Source of the DNA: Nostoc sp. ATCC 43529 | Lineage (GTDB): Bacteria; Cyanobacteriota; Cyanobacteriia; Cyanobacteriales; Nostocaceae | Direction: 5' to 3' | Assembly (NCBI GenBank): GCA_003326205.1 | Contig: LWTK01000033.1 | Location: 1 to 64,000, forward strand | Length of the DNA stretch: 64,000 nt | Part shown: piece by piece, positions 8,615 through 18,498 of the stretch | Layout: every line of letters starts with the position of its first letter | Numbering within the stretch: position 1 is the stretch's first letter | Made by a program: the position numbers and the translations under genes | The notes under the pieces: model-generated | Seen by the model: only the letters and a program-made list of their open reading frames with translations | What the model was told of the DNA's origin: nothing | Databases searched by the model: none

Positions 8615-8917
8615 AACTACCAAGAAATTTTTTATTGCATAATCACCATTAGTATGCTTTAAAAAAAAATTATAGCGGTTTTCAATTGAATGGAATACAC
8701 CTATGAAAATCAAATCATTGTAGGGGCGCCAAGCTTAGCGCCCCTACTGTAGTCTATTCAACTGCAAATTGCTATATATTAAATTTGATGTACTCCAAAA
8801 AAGCGATCGCTATATTCCTGAGCAAAACTACTTAGACGTAATTTGAAACACTTATAATACTCCGTAAGTCCTATGATTAACACAAGCGCCACTTCTAAAA
8901 ATCTGGGAATGTGAGGA
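8615..8917. other. Intergenic region containing a palindromic element
   Basis: 303 bp between the toxin-like gene and the cytochrome gene. Most of the left half is a MITE-like element (8671-8777). The rest holds one HIP1 site and the ribosome binding site of the cytochrome gene. Confidence 0.6.
8671..8777. repeat. MITE-like element with a strong central hairpin
   Basis: Imperfect terminal inverted repeats (TATAGCGGTTTTCAATTGAA at left; the right end read in reverse begins TATAGCAATTTGCAGTTGAA) flank a perfect 10-bp stem GTAGGGGCGC/GCGCCCCTAC (8720-8729 and 8738-8747). No coding potential. Confidence 0.6.
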
Positions 8918-9523
8918 ATGTCAATTTTTGTAAAGCAGAAATCTCGTGATGGGAAAAAGCGATCGCTAAAGAGCGATACTCAAGTGCTACGACAAAGCGC
9001 CGACCGCGAATTCAAACGTCAATTTTTCGGTTTACTGTTGGTCATTATTACCTGGAGTCTTGCTATGGGCTGGCTTTTAGCCTTGGTAACTAACGCCCAA
9101 AGTGCCACTCCTCCCGCCGAAATTGGCACAGTTGATGTCATACCTCCACAATATCAACTGGGGCAAGAACTGTATTTAGAAAATTGCTCCACATGCCACA
9201 TTGCATTACCACCAGGCGTTTTTCCCACCCAAACTTGGAAAAATCTTCTAGAAGACTCCCAGCACTACGGCGCACAACTCAAGCCTTTAGTCGATCCGCC
9301 CCGCATTCTAGTGTGGAAATATCTTTCGACTTTCTCTCGCGTCAAACTCAACGACGAAGAAATACCCTATCGTCTGAATAATTCCCGTTATTTCAAAGCT
9401 TTACATCCTGGAGTTAAGCTACCACGTCCCCTCGAAATTGGTAGCTGCGTGAGTTGCCATTCCAGTGCTAGCGACTACAATTTCCGCCGCCTTAGCCCAG
9501 AGTGGGAGAAATCAGGAGGATGA
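8918..9523 (+). CDS. Membrane-anchored diheme cytochrome c
   Basis: A 201-residue protein with a basic N-terminus, one membrane segment at about residues 36-58 ending AQSA, and two covalent haem sites: CSTCH (90-94) and CVSCH (177-181). It is expected to face the lumen or periplasm and carry electrons. Met or His axial ligands cannot be fixed by eye. The family of small diheme cytochromes is widespread in cyanobacteria without an agreed role. The ATG at 8918 has GAGGA close upstream. Its C-terminus (LSPEWEKSGG) runs into repeat DNA, so the last few residues may vary between strains. Confidence 0.9.
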   Translation: MSIFVKQKSRDGKKRSLKSDTQVLRQSADREFKRQFFGLLLVIITWSLAMGWLLALVTNAQSATPPAEIGTVDVIPPQYQLGQELYLENCSTCHIALPPGVFPTQTWKNLLEDSQHYGAQLKPLVDPPRILVWKYLSTFSRVKLNDEEIPYRLNNSRYFKALHPGVKLPRPLEIGSCVSCHSSASDYNFRRLSPEWEKSGG

Positions 9524-9890
9524 GGGGATGCAAAGATGGGGAGAATAATTCTTAACTCCTAACTCCTAACTCCTAACTCCCAACTCCCAACTCCCAACTC
9601 CCAACTCCCAACTCCTAACTCCCAACTCAGCACTCACTGTTTGCCTTATGCCCCATGCCTAATGCCTTGGCCCCATCTGGAGGCAAAATGATACTATGAA
9701 GAAAGAGTAAATATAAGATAAGAGTTAAAACCAATCATTTAAGAAACTGATTGACTAGTTTTTCTCCTGTTTTTGAGCGAATTATCATTTCAGACCCATC
9801 CACAACTAAGATTGTTGAGTGGGTTAAATGTTTATAATCAATGCCAAATCTTTAATTGCCATCCCCCTTGATTCAGTTCGATAACCTGCC
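9524..9890. other. secA upstream region
   Basis: 367 bp between the cytochrome and secA. The first third is AACTCCY repeat; the second part is AT-rich and presumably holds the secA promoter, but I cannot point to a specific site. Confidence 0.5.
9549..9630. repeat. AACTCCY heptamer array
   Basis: About eleven head-to-tail copies of AACTCCT/AACTCCC, a classic filamentous-cyanobacterial repeat. The complementary form (AGGAGTT) reappears at 12700 and 26680. Confidence 0.95.
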
Positions 9891-12683
9891 ATGCTAAAAC
9901 TTTTGTTGGGCGATCCCAACGCTCGTAAGCTGAAAAAGTACCAACCTTACGTTACTGAAATTAACCTTTTAGAGGAAGAAATTAACACTCTTTCTGACGA
10001 GGAGTTAAAAGGTAAAACCGCAGAATTTAAACAAAGACTCGCTAAAGGCGAAACTCTGGATGATATTTTGCCAGAAGCTTACGCTGTTGTCCGAGAAGCA
10101 GGACGCCGAGTCTTAGGCTTACGGCATTTTGATGTCCAACTACTTGGCGGTATCATTTTGCACGTAGGGCAAATTGCTGAAATGAAAACGGGTGAGGGTA
10201 AAACATTAGTAGCCACCTTGCCGAGTTATTTGAATGCCCTTACTGGTAAAGGCGTACACGTTATTACTGTAAACGATTACCTAGCTCGTCGCGATGCTGA
10301 GTGGATGGGACAGGTACATCGCTTTCTAGGTTTGAGTGTGGGGTTAATTCAGGCAAGCATGACTCCCACTGAACGCCAGAAAAACTATAACTGTGATATC
10401 ACTTATGTGACAAACAGTGAAGTCGGCTTTGACTACCTGCGGGACAACATGGCCACAGATATGAAAGATGTGGTACAACGCCCGTTTAATTACTGCGTTA
10501 TCGACGAAGTAGACTCGATTTTAATTGATGAGGCGCGGACACCCCTGATTATTTCAGGACAGGTGGAAAGACCTACAGAAAAATACCTGCAAGCTTCGGA
10601 AATTGCACTGACTCTCAAAAAAGATGAGCATTACGAGGTGGATGAAAAAGCCCGTAACGTCTTATTGACAGATGAAGGGTTTGCAGAAGCAGAAAATCTT
10701 TTAGGAGTTACAGATTTATTTGACCCAGAAGATCCTTGGGCGCATTTTGTTTTTAATGCTATTAAAGCCAAAGAACTTTTCCTCAAAGACACAAACTACA
10801 TTGTCCGCAATGGCGAAGTGGTGATTGTGGATGAATTTACCGGTCGGGTACTACCCGGACGGCGCTGGAGTGATGGACTACACCAGGCCATTGAAGCCAA
10901 GGAACACGTAGAAATTCAGCCAGAAACTCAAACTCTAGCGACAATTACTTATCAAAACTTGTTTTTGCTGTATCCCAAATTGGGTGGAATGACAGGAACG
11001 GCAAAAACTGAAGAACCAGAGTTTGAAAAAATTTACAAACTAGAAGTTACAGTAATTCCCACTAACCGGGAAAGAAGACGCGAAGACTTGTCTGATATGG
11101 TCTTTAAGAAAGAAATCGGCAAGTGGGGAGCGATCGCCAGAGAATGTGCCGAAATGCACGAACTCGGTAGACCAGTATTAGTAGGAACCACGAGTGTAGA
11201 AAAGTCTGAGTATCTCAGCCGACTACTGAAACAGCTAGAAATTCCCCACGAATTACTCAATGCCCGACCGGAAAATGTGGAACGGGAAGCAGAAATCGTC
11301 GCCCAGGCAGGACGGAGAGGCGCTGTAACCATTGCGACAAACATGGCAGGAAGAGGTACAGACATCATCCTGGGTGGTAACTCCGAATACATGGCGCGTC
11401 TGAAGTTGCGCGAATATTTGATGCCTCGCATCGTGATGCCAGAAGATGAAGATGCCTTTGGCGTTCAAAGGGCAGCTGGATTGCCTACAGGACATGGCGG
11501 CGGTCAAGGTTTTGTCCCTGGTAAAAAAGTTAAAACTTGGCGGGCTTCACCAGAAATTTTCCCCACCCAGTTGACAAAAGAAACAGAACAGATACTCAAA
11601 GACGCAGTAGAAGTTGCAGTGCGGGAGTATGGCGCTCGCAGTTTACCGGAACTGGAAGCTGAAGACAAGGTAGCTGTAGCCGCTGAAAAAGCTCCCATCG
11701 ATGATCCTGTAATTCAGAAATTGCGGGAAGCTTATAAACGCGTTAAGCAGGAGTACGAACAATTCACCGAGCGAGAACACAATGAAGTAGTAGAACTCGG
11801 TGGTTTGCACGTCATTGGTACAGAACGCCACGAATCGCGGCGGATTGATAACCAATTGCGGGGACGCGCCGGCAGACAAGGTGACCCTGGAACCACAAGA
11901 TTCTTCCTCAGCTTAGAAGATAACTTACTGCGGATTTTTGGTGGCGATCGCGTTGCTGGTTTAATGGAAGCCTTCAACGTCGAAGACGATATGCCCATCG
12001 AATCGGGGATGTTAACTCGCAGTTTGGAAGGCGCACAGAAAAAAGTCGAAACCTACTACTATGACATTCGGAAGCAGGTGTTTGAGTATGACGAGGTGAT
12101 GAATAATCAACGTCGTGCTATTTACGCCGAACGCCGTCGGGTATTAGAAGGTCAAGACTTGAAAGAACAGGTCATCAAGTACGCTGAAAAAACGATGGAT
12201 GACATCGTTGACTACTACATCAACGTAGACTTACCTTCCGAAGAGTGGGAGTTAGAAAAGTTAGTTGAGAAAGTCAAAGAATTCGTCTATTTGTTATCGG
12301 ATTTGCAGGCTACTCAATTAGAAGATATGTCTGTGACTGAGATTAAATTCTTCCTCCACGAACAGGTACGAATTGCTTACGACCTCAAAGAAGCACAAAT
12401 TGACCAAGTTCAACCGGGACTGATGCGTCAAGCCGAACGTTTCTTTATCTTGCAACGCATTGATACACTGTGGCGAGAACACCTGCAACAAATGGATGCT
12501 TTGCGTGAATCCGTGGGATTACGCGGTTACGGTCAAAAAGACCCACTGATTGAATACAAGAGCGAAGGCTACGAGCTATTCTTGGATATGATGGTGAATA
12601 TTCGCCGAGATGTCGTGTATTCGTTGTTCATGTTCCAGCCGCAGCCGCAACCTGTGGTACAGACTTCCTCAGAGATGGTGTAA
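9891..12683 (+). CDS. secA: Preprotein translocase subunit SecA
   Basis: The motor ATPase of the Sec pathway, driving proteins through SecYEG in the cytoplasmic and thylakoid membranes. Walker A is GEGKT (residues 101-105) and Walker [14 protein letters not shown] near 204; the preprotein cross-linking domain follows, then [10 protein letters not shown] and [10 protein letters not shown] in the second nucleotide-binding domain and the helical wing and scaffold to the end. 930 residues, the cyanobacterial length. A cyanobacterial insert is visible after [17 protein letters not shown] (about 500-590). The usual zinc-binding C-terminal tail is absent, replaced by a Pro/Gln-rich end. Single gene with a terminator downstream. 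Confidence 0.99.
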   Translation: MLKLLLGDPNARKLKKYQPYVTEINLLEEEINTLSDEELKGKTAEFKQRLAKGETLDDILPEAYAVVREAGRRVLGLRHFDVQLLGGIILHVGQIAEMKTGEGKTLVATLPSYLNALTGKGVHVITVNDYLARRDAEWMGQVHRFLGLSVGLIQASMTPTERQKNYNCDITYVTNSEVGFDYLRDNMATDMKDVVQRPFNYCVIDEVDSILIDEARTPLIISGQVERPTEKYLQASEIALTLKKDEHYEVDEKARNVLLTDEGFAEAENLLGVTDLFDPEDPWAHFVFNAIKAKELFLKDTNYIVRNGEVVIVDEFTGRVLPGRRWSDGLHQAIEAKEHVEIQPETQTLATITYQNLFLLYPKLGGMTGTAKTEEPEFEKIYKLEVTVIPTNRERRREDLSDMVFKKEIGKWGAIARECAEMHELGRPVLVGTTSVEKSEYLSRLLKQLEIPHELLNARPENVEREAEIVAQAGRRGAVTIATNMAGRGTDIILGGNSEYMARLKLREYLMPRIVMPEDEDAFGVQRAAGLPTGHGGGQGFVPGKKVKTWRASPEIFPTQLTKETEQILKDAVEVAVREYGARSLPELEAEDKVAVAAEKAPIDDPVIQKLREAYKRVKQEYEQFTEREHNEVVELGGLHVIGTERHESRRIDNQLRGRAGRQGDPGTTRFFLSLEDNLLRIFGGDRVAGLMEAFNVEDDMPIESGMLTRSLEGAQKKVETYYYDIRKQVFEYDEVMNNQRRAIYAERRRVLEGQDLKEQVIKYAEKTMDDIVDYYINVDLPSEEWELEKLVEKVKEFVYLLSDLQATQLEDMSVTEIKFFLHEQVRIAYDLKEAQIDQVQPGLMRQAERFFILQRIDTLWREHLQQMDALRESVGLRGYGQKDPLIEYKSEGYELFLDMMVNIRRDVVYSLFMFQPQPQPVVQTSSEMV

Positions 12684-12724
12684 TGGAGAGTCCTGAGTTA
12701 GGAGTTAGGAGTTAGGAGTGCTGA
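12684..12724. repeat. AGGAGTT repeats after secA
   Basis: Three to four copies of TTAGGAG directly after the secA stop codon. Confidence 0.8.
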
Positions 12725-12783
12725 GTAAAGAATCTCATTTTTTTATTTAGTACTCGCTACTAACTGGTGAAAAGATTTGATGC

Positions 12784-12830
12784 ACAAAAGACGCAAAAGC
12801 ATTTTTACTGCTTCTGCGTCTTTGTTTTTT
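12784..12830. terminator. Bidirectional intrinsic terminator between secA and atpC
   Basis: Near-perfect stem AAAGACGCAAAAGC (12787-12800) with GCTTCTGCGTCTTT (12810-12823), loop ATTTTTACT, followed by TTTTTT on the plus strand and an A-rich flank that gives Ts on the minus strand. It sits between two convergent genes and should serve both. Confidence 0.85.
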
Positions 12831-12870
12831 ATTATTTTGGATTTTGGAACAAATCTAAAATCCAAAATTG

Positions 12871-13284
12871 CTAGACTAAACCGCCAGCGGCTTGAAAGCG
12901 AGCGCGGGCACGTTTGAAGGCTTGATTTGCCTGGATTTGTGCTTGGCGATCGTCTGCTGGCACTTGACCCAGACGTGCTTCTGCTTGGTTATAAGCAGCA
13001 CGGGCTTCTTCGAGGTTAATTTTGTCACCACGTTCGGCACCGTTGACGAGAATAGTGACTTCATTCTCTTCCACTTCGGCAAAACCACCCAAAAGAGCGA
13101 TCGCTTCCCAATTTTGATTTTTACCTCCACGGACGCGCATCACACCTGTATCCAGGGCAGTCAACAGAGGTGCGTGTCCAGTTAAAATACCTAACTGACC
13201 AGTAGTGCTAGGCAAAACTACTTCTTCAGCTGGGGCATCCCAGACTGTTTTATCTGGGGAAATTACACGAACGGTTAATGTCAT
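12871..13284 (-). CDS. atpC: ATP synthase F1 subunit epsilon
   Basis: The epsilon subunit links the gamma shaft to the c-ring of F1F0 ATP synthase and restrains ATP hydrolysis. The N-terminal beta-sandwich ([41 protein letters not shown]) and the C-terminal helical hairpin ([23 protein letters not shown] region) are both present; 137 residues is normal. It lies downstream of the beta subunit on the same strand with 157 bp of repeats between, matching the split atpBE arrangement of cyanobacteria. Confidence 0.98.
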   Translation of the reverse strand: MTLTVRVISPDKTVWDAPAEEVVLPSTTGQLGILTGHAPLLTALDTGVMRVRGGKNQNWEAIALLGGFAEVEENEVTILVNGAERGDKINLEEARAAYNQAEARLGQVPADDRQAQIQANQAFKRARARFQAAGGLV

Positions 13285-13290
13285 TTGTCT

Positions 13291-13441
13291 TTTGTCCTCT
13301 GTCCGTTGTCTTTTGTCTTTTGTCTTTTGTCATTAGTCCTTTGTCTTTTGTAATTGCCACTAGTCATTAGCAGTTGCACTAATGACCAATGACCAATGAC
13401 TAATGACTAATGACTAATGACTAATGACCAATGACTAATGA
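13291..13441. repeat. Compound short repeats between atpB and atpC
   Basis: TTTGTCTTTTGTC-type repeats (13291-13352) followed by AATGACY repeats (13378-13441) fill nearly the whole gap between beta and epsilon and end at the stop codon of beta. Confidence 0.9.
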
Positions 13442-14917
<1,476 letters not shown>

Positions 14918-15108
14918 TCAGATAAGGTCGTTGAAGACATAAGATTAAGCAATGTCATCTTTCAGGTTAGCACTGAACGCCCCCCCTCTACGCCATAAAT
15001 TGATTCTTAAGACTGAGGTTGGGGATCAAAAATTCGCCTCGGTTGTAAAAATGGTTCGGAGTGGACAGAAAATACTTGAGATTGCAACTTTTTTAAGTAT
15101 CAGAATTG

Positions 15109-15145
15109 AAACTGCCATGTCAGGCGATCGCTAACACGGCAGTTT
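15109..15145. terminator. Hairpin past the PEP-CTERM gene
   Basis: AAACTGCCATGT (15109-15120) pairs with ACACGGCAGTTT (15134-15145) with one mismatch; the loop contains GCGATCGC. It stands just downstream of the minus-strand PEP-CTERM gene and upstream of atpB, a sensible terminator place, though the T-run is poor. Confidence 0.5.
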
Positions 15146-15167
15146 TCAAATTAAGTTGGTAATAAAT

Positions 15168-15902
15168 TTATGCTTTTATTGTAATTTTCTGTTGTTTACG
15201 CTTGTTGAATGAACTTATACCAAAAGCACCGATAGCCAAGATACCCAACATAGTCGTGGGTTCAGGAACAGATGCAGTTGCTGGGCTAAAAGAAGCTTTG
15301 AAAGCACTCTCACCAAAACTATTGCCAACCCCACCATCCCAAGTATTTTGAGTCAAGAGACTAAAGTCAGATTCGTTGTTGTAGAAAACAAAGTCTCCTC
15401 CTGAGTACACGTCTTGAGATCCAGTAATAGCACCTAATCCTGCTAGACCAGAAGTTCCATCAAAAAAGTTTGACGCGCTCACAAATGCTACGTACTGTTT
15501 ACCTGAGGTCAAACTAATTCCGCCTGTATTGAAAGTGAACTGCTCGAAGCCTGGTGCATTAGTAGTTGATTGAGGCCCGCTCTGGTACAAAATGGGGCCT
15601 GTTGCTTTAAAACCATCCCACTCAGCTACATAAGCTGCAAAATCTACTACATCCGGCTGCCCATCAAAGTCATTCAGGAAGAATGTGAAGTCATTGAGAA
15701 CATTGTCGCTGCCTACGGTAAATGTCTGCCCGTAAGTGGCGGTGTTAAATTCACCAAACTGTATGATAGAGTCTATCCCATTCCAGCTTGGTGTTGTATC
15801 AATAATTGTCTGTGCCTGAGCAGTTCCCGCTACGCCCAAAGCAATTATCGCTGCTCCCGTTGTAAATATTGATAACTTTTTTATACTTCTGGCATTAATC
15901 AT
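15168..15902 (-). CDS. PEP-CTERM sorting domain-containing protein
   Basis: A 244-residue exported protein. Residues 1-30 form a signal peptide (basic start, hydrophobic core, AQAQ cut site). The body is Gly/Asn/Phe/Ser-rich with no recognised catalytic motif. The C-terminus is a textbook PEP-CTERM tail: VPEPTTMLGILAIGAFG, then a short basic stretch NKRKQQK. Such tails are cut by exosortase and the proteins reach the outer surface or extracellular matrix, often in exopolysaccharide producers. No exosortase gene lies in this window. A long AT-rich upstream region (790 bp) suggests a regulated promoter. Confidence 0.9.
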   Translation of the reverse strand: MINARSIKKLSIFTTGAAIIALGVAGTAQAQTIIDTTPSWNGIDSIIQFGEFNTATYGQTFTVGSDNVLNDFTFFLNDFDGQPDVVDFAAYVAEWDGFKATGPILYQSGPQSTTNAPGFEQFTFNTGGISLTSGKQYVAFVSASNFFDGTSGLAGLGAITGSQDVYSGGDFVFYNNESDFSLLTQNTWDGGVGNSFGESAFKASFSPATASVPEPTTMLGILAIGAFGISSFNKRKQQKITIKA

Positions 15903-16691
15903 AATATTCCTTCTCCAAAAAGGTACGTGTATCGTGTCAACCTACTTTTTAGCAGGTCGTATAATCACGAATATTATTAGTATCTGTTATTGTTATATAA
16001 ATAATTTCGCTGAGGTTAGTTAAAAATTTACATTAAATTTATCTGCAACTTGACAATAGCAAAATTTTTAAAATACTTTTAAAATAAGCATTTTTACTAA
16101 TTTGTCAGCGTAAAAGCTGGACAAATACATATATATTTTATGTAAAAATACTATATATTGCTTTTAAAAAAGTACTAAAGCGTCTAAAATATCACCGTTT
16201 CGTAGCGATCGCACTCAAATCCCAAGACTATGCAAGACTAACTTTTTTTTAGGCAAAAAATATACAAAAAATCTGCCCTTCCAAGCGATCGCCACAAAGA
16301 GCAGTACCATGCCATTTCATTCAAATAGTTAATACAAATGCTCTCAATGATATTCCGTAATTGGGTAAAGCAGTAATTCTAGAATTTTGGTTTTATAATA
16401 TACATTTCCACTGGTATTAGCGAACCAAATGCCGATTACTATAAATATGTATTTTAGTCAATAACAAAGAGCTATATTAACTTCTTTTCATACCTTGGAT
16501 AGATCGATTTCATGAAATCTATCCATAAACTACATTTGCAAATTTCGTGAATATTCATAAGATAAAAATATGTACAAAAAGCAGAAAGTCCCAGCAACTG
16601 GCTTTTGGCGAACATAACTTTTCAAGAAACTGTTTTTAGTTTGGCCAAGCCACTTTCGCTTTATCCTCACACATCGACCGAGCAATAGCTT
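15903..16691. other. Long AT-rich divergent intergenic region
   Basis: 789 bp between the divergent PEP-CTERM and SirB1 genes. It contains two HIP1-type sites near 16205 and 16284 and is otherwise AT-rich. I see no gene and no clear repeat; it must hold both promoters, which I cannot place by eye. Confidence 0.6.
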
Positions 16692-17516
16692 ATGAATTTC
16701 TCGTTAGCGCGACAATATTTTTATCAAGAGATTCAGCAGTCCGACGAGAAAATCGATTTAGCAAAAGCAGCTTTGTATATTGCACAAGAGGAATATCCAG
16801 ACTTAGATCCAGAAGAATATCTCAATGCTCTTGACACAATGGCATGGGAGTTGCAAGAACACCTGCCCCAGCAGCGATATCCTCTGCGGATGATTCAAAC
16901 TATTAATCAATATATCTACGATGATTTAGGATTTTCTGGTAATAAAATTGACTACTACGACCCACGCAATAGTTATTTGAATGATGTAATTGACAGACGG
17001 TTGGGTATTCCCATTACATTGGCGTTGGTTTATTTAGAGGTTGCACGACGGCTTGACTTTCCGATGGTTGGTGTAGGAATGCCAGGACATTTCTTGATCC
17101 GCCCGGATGTTGCAGATATGGAAATTTTCGTCGATGCTTTCAATGGTGGTGAAATAATATTTGCCCAAGATTGCCAAGAAAGACTATCTCAACTTTATCA
17201 GCAACCGATGACGCTACAACCAGAATTTTTAGCTGTGGTAACTCGTCGGCAATTTTTAGCAAGGATGCTAACAAATTTAAAGTTTATTTACCTAAAACAA
17301 CAAGAGTTAGAAAAAACACTAGGAGCAGTTGAAAGAATTTTACTGCTGTTTCCTGATTTGACTTTAGAATTGCGCGATCGCGGTTTGATCTATTATCAAC
17401 TAGGCCACTATCCCCAAGCGATAAACGACTTACAAACTTATTTAATAAAAGTTCCTGATGCCAAGGATGCACCCGTGATTCAGCGGCTACTTGCCGAGTT
17501 GGGAAAGGATGAGTAG
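16692..17516 (+). CDS. SirB1 family protein (transglutaminase-like with TPR)
   Basis: A 274-residue protein of the SirB1/YchA family. The N-terminal two thirds is a transglutaminase-like core; RLGIPITLALVYLEVARRL and VGVGMPGHFLIRP, followed by FVDAFNGGEI, are its signature blocks. The final 80 residues contain a tetratricopeptide-like helical repeat (RDRGLIYYQLGHYPQAINDL). The canonical catalytic Cys of transglutaminases is not evident, so an enzymatic role is uncertain; the family function is not established. Start ATG at 16692 fits the family N-terminus. Confidence 0.9.
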   Translation: MNFSLARQYFYQEIQQSDEKIDLAKAALYIAQEEYPDLDPEEYLNALDTMAWELQEHLPQQRYPLRMIQTINQYIYDDLGFSGNKIDYYDPRNSYLNDVIDRRLGIPITLALVYLEVARRLDFPMVGVGMPGHFLIRPDVADMEIFVDAFNGGEIIFAQDCQERLSQLYQQPMTLQPEFLAVVTRRQFLARMLTNLKFIYLKQQELEKTLGAVERILLLFPDLTLELRDRGLIYYQLGHYPQAINDLQTYLIKVPDAKDAPVIQRLLAELGKDE

Positions 17517-17570
17517 GGAGTGGAGAGGCATAGGCGCAGACGGGGCAGAGGAGGCAGAGGGGGCAGGGGA

Positions 17571-17696
17571 AAACTAATGACTAATGACCAATGACCAATG
17601 ACCAATGACCAATGACCAATGACCAATGACCAATGACCAATGACCAATGACCAATGACCAATGACCAATGACCAATGACTAATGACTAATAACTAA
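17571..17696. repeat. Long AATGACC heptamer array
   Basis: About seventeen near-perfect copies of AATGACC (ends drift to AATGACT) in about 125 bp, filling the space between the convergent SirB1 and SRPBCC genes. On the minus strand it reads as an open frame of repeating V-I-G-H-W-S-L, which is an artefact. Confidence 0.97.
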
Positions 17697-18136
17697 TTTT
17701 GTTCTTCTGCGACTCGTTTGAGGCGGCGCAGCTGGGCTTCCATATCTTGTTTTGTCCAAGATGCGGCAAAGGTTTTGAAACCCCAACTGACTAAAGGGTT
17801 TGGAATATCGAACTCAAAGCGGTTGAGTAGGAGTGTTCCTTTTTGTGTTGGTTGACATTCCCAGCGATCGCGCCCTTGAAAAAATCCCTCAAATTTCCAC
17901 ACTACCAAACCTGGTTGTCGTTCCACAACTACGCTTTTCAAAGTAGGTTGGAGTAGAGGAATTTGAATAATAAAACGACTTTGACTGCCTACATCGGTAC
18001 TCCAGACTTCGCCCACAGGTTCGCAACGAAGGACAGGATTCAGCCAACGGTGCATAAGTGCTAAATCGGTAATACAGCGTTCGACTACCGTGGCTGTAGC
18101 GTTAATTTGAATCGATTGTTCCAGTACTTGGGACAT
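17693..18136 (-). CDS. SRPBCC family protein
   Basis: A 147-residue protein with a START/Bet v1-like (SRPBCC) fold: an opening strand (EQSIQINATATVVERCI), a helix region with HRWLNPVLRCEPVG, central strands VVVERQPGLVVWKFEGFFQG and WECQPTQKGTLLLNRFEF, and a long C-terminal helix ending QLRRLKRVAEEQN. Such proteins bind lipids or other hydrophobic ligands. No ligand can be predicted. An upstream start (18163) is possible, but the ATG at 18136 (MSQVLEQS) begins the recognisable fold. Ends inside the heptamer array. Confidence 0.85.
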   Translation of the reverse strand: MSQVLEQSIQINATATVVERCITDLALMHRWLNPVLRCEPVGEVWSTDVGSQSRFIIQIPLLQPTLKSVVVERQPGLVVWKFEGFFQGRDRWECQPTQKGTLLLNRFEFDIPNPLVSWGFKTFAASWTKQDMEAQLRRLKRVAEEQN

Positions 18137-18498
18137 TCCAGATATTTTAAGCTTTTGCTGCAATTAGAGTAACGCAAAATGAGGCATTGGGTATGGGGTA
18201 CTTGTACTGAGCGTAGGCGTTGGCGCAGCCTCTGGCAGAGAAGTATGGCGCATGGGGCAGCTATGCTGGAGGCAGAAGGCAGAATTTCTTTAATGCAAGA
18301 ATTTTGAATTGATTTGTCTCCCTTGTCTCCCCATTTACTTTTTGACATTTTTTTTGATAAAACGAAAAAATCTTGACTATATCAAACAGACAATGAGTTT
18401 ACGGGTAATTTGCTGGTAAATTGATAGGCAAAACACTAGTAAACCTAATAAGTATTTCAAGTGTTTTTGGCGAATTAAAAGCTAAATACTGGAAAACC
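18137..18498. other. Divergent intergenic region rich in dispersed repeats
   Basis: 362 bp. It contains GCATTGGGTATGGGG repeats, a segment of the GCGTAGGCGTTGGCGCAGCC type common in Nostoc genomes (about 18210-18232), and copy 2 of the 55-bp dispersed repeat (18268-18322). No gene seen. Confidence 0.6.
18268..18322. repeat. 55-bp dispersed repeat, copy 2
   Basis: Nearly identical to 6597-6651: GGCAGAAGGCAGAA, then TTCTTTAATGCAAGAATTTT and GAATTGATTT, differing at only a few positions. Confidence 0.85.

Noticed and set aside
14952..15134. 60-codon plus-strand frame between atpB and the PEP-CTERM gene
   Set aside because: It runs into the terminator hairpin and lacks a ribosome binding site or family resemblance.
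17480..17668. Minus-strand frame with repeating V-I-G-H-W-S-L
   Set aside because: Translation of the AATGACC array; not a gene.
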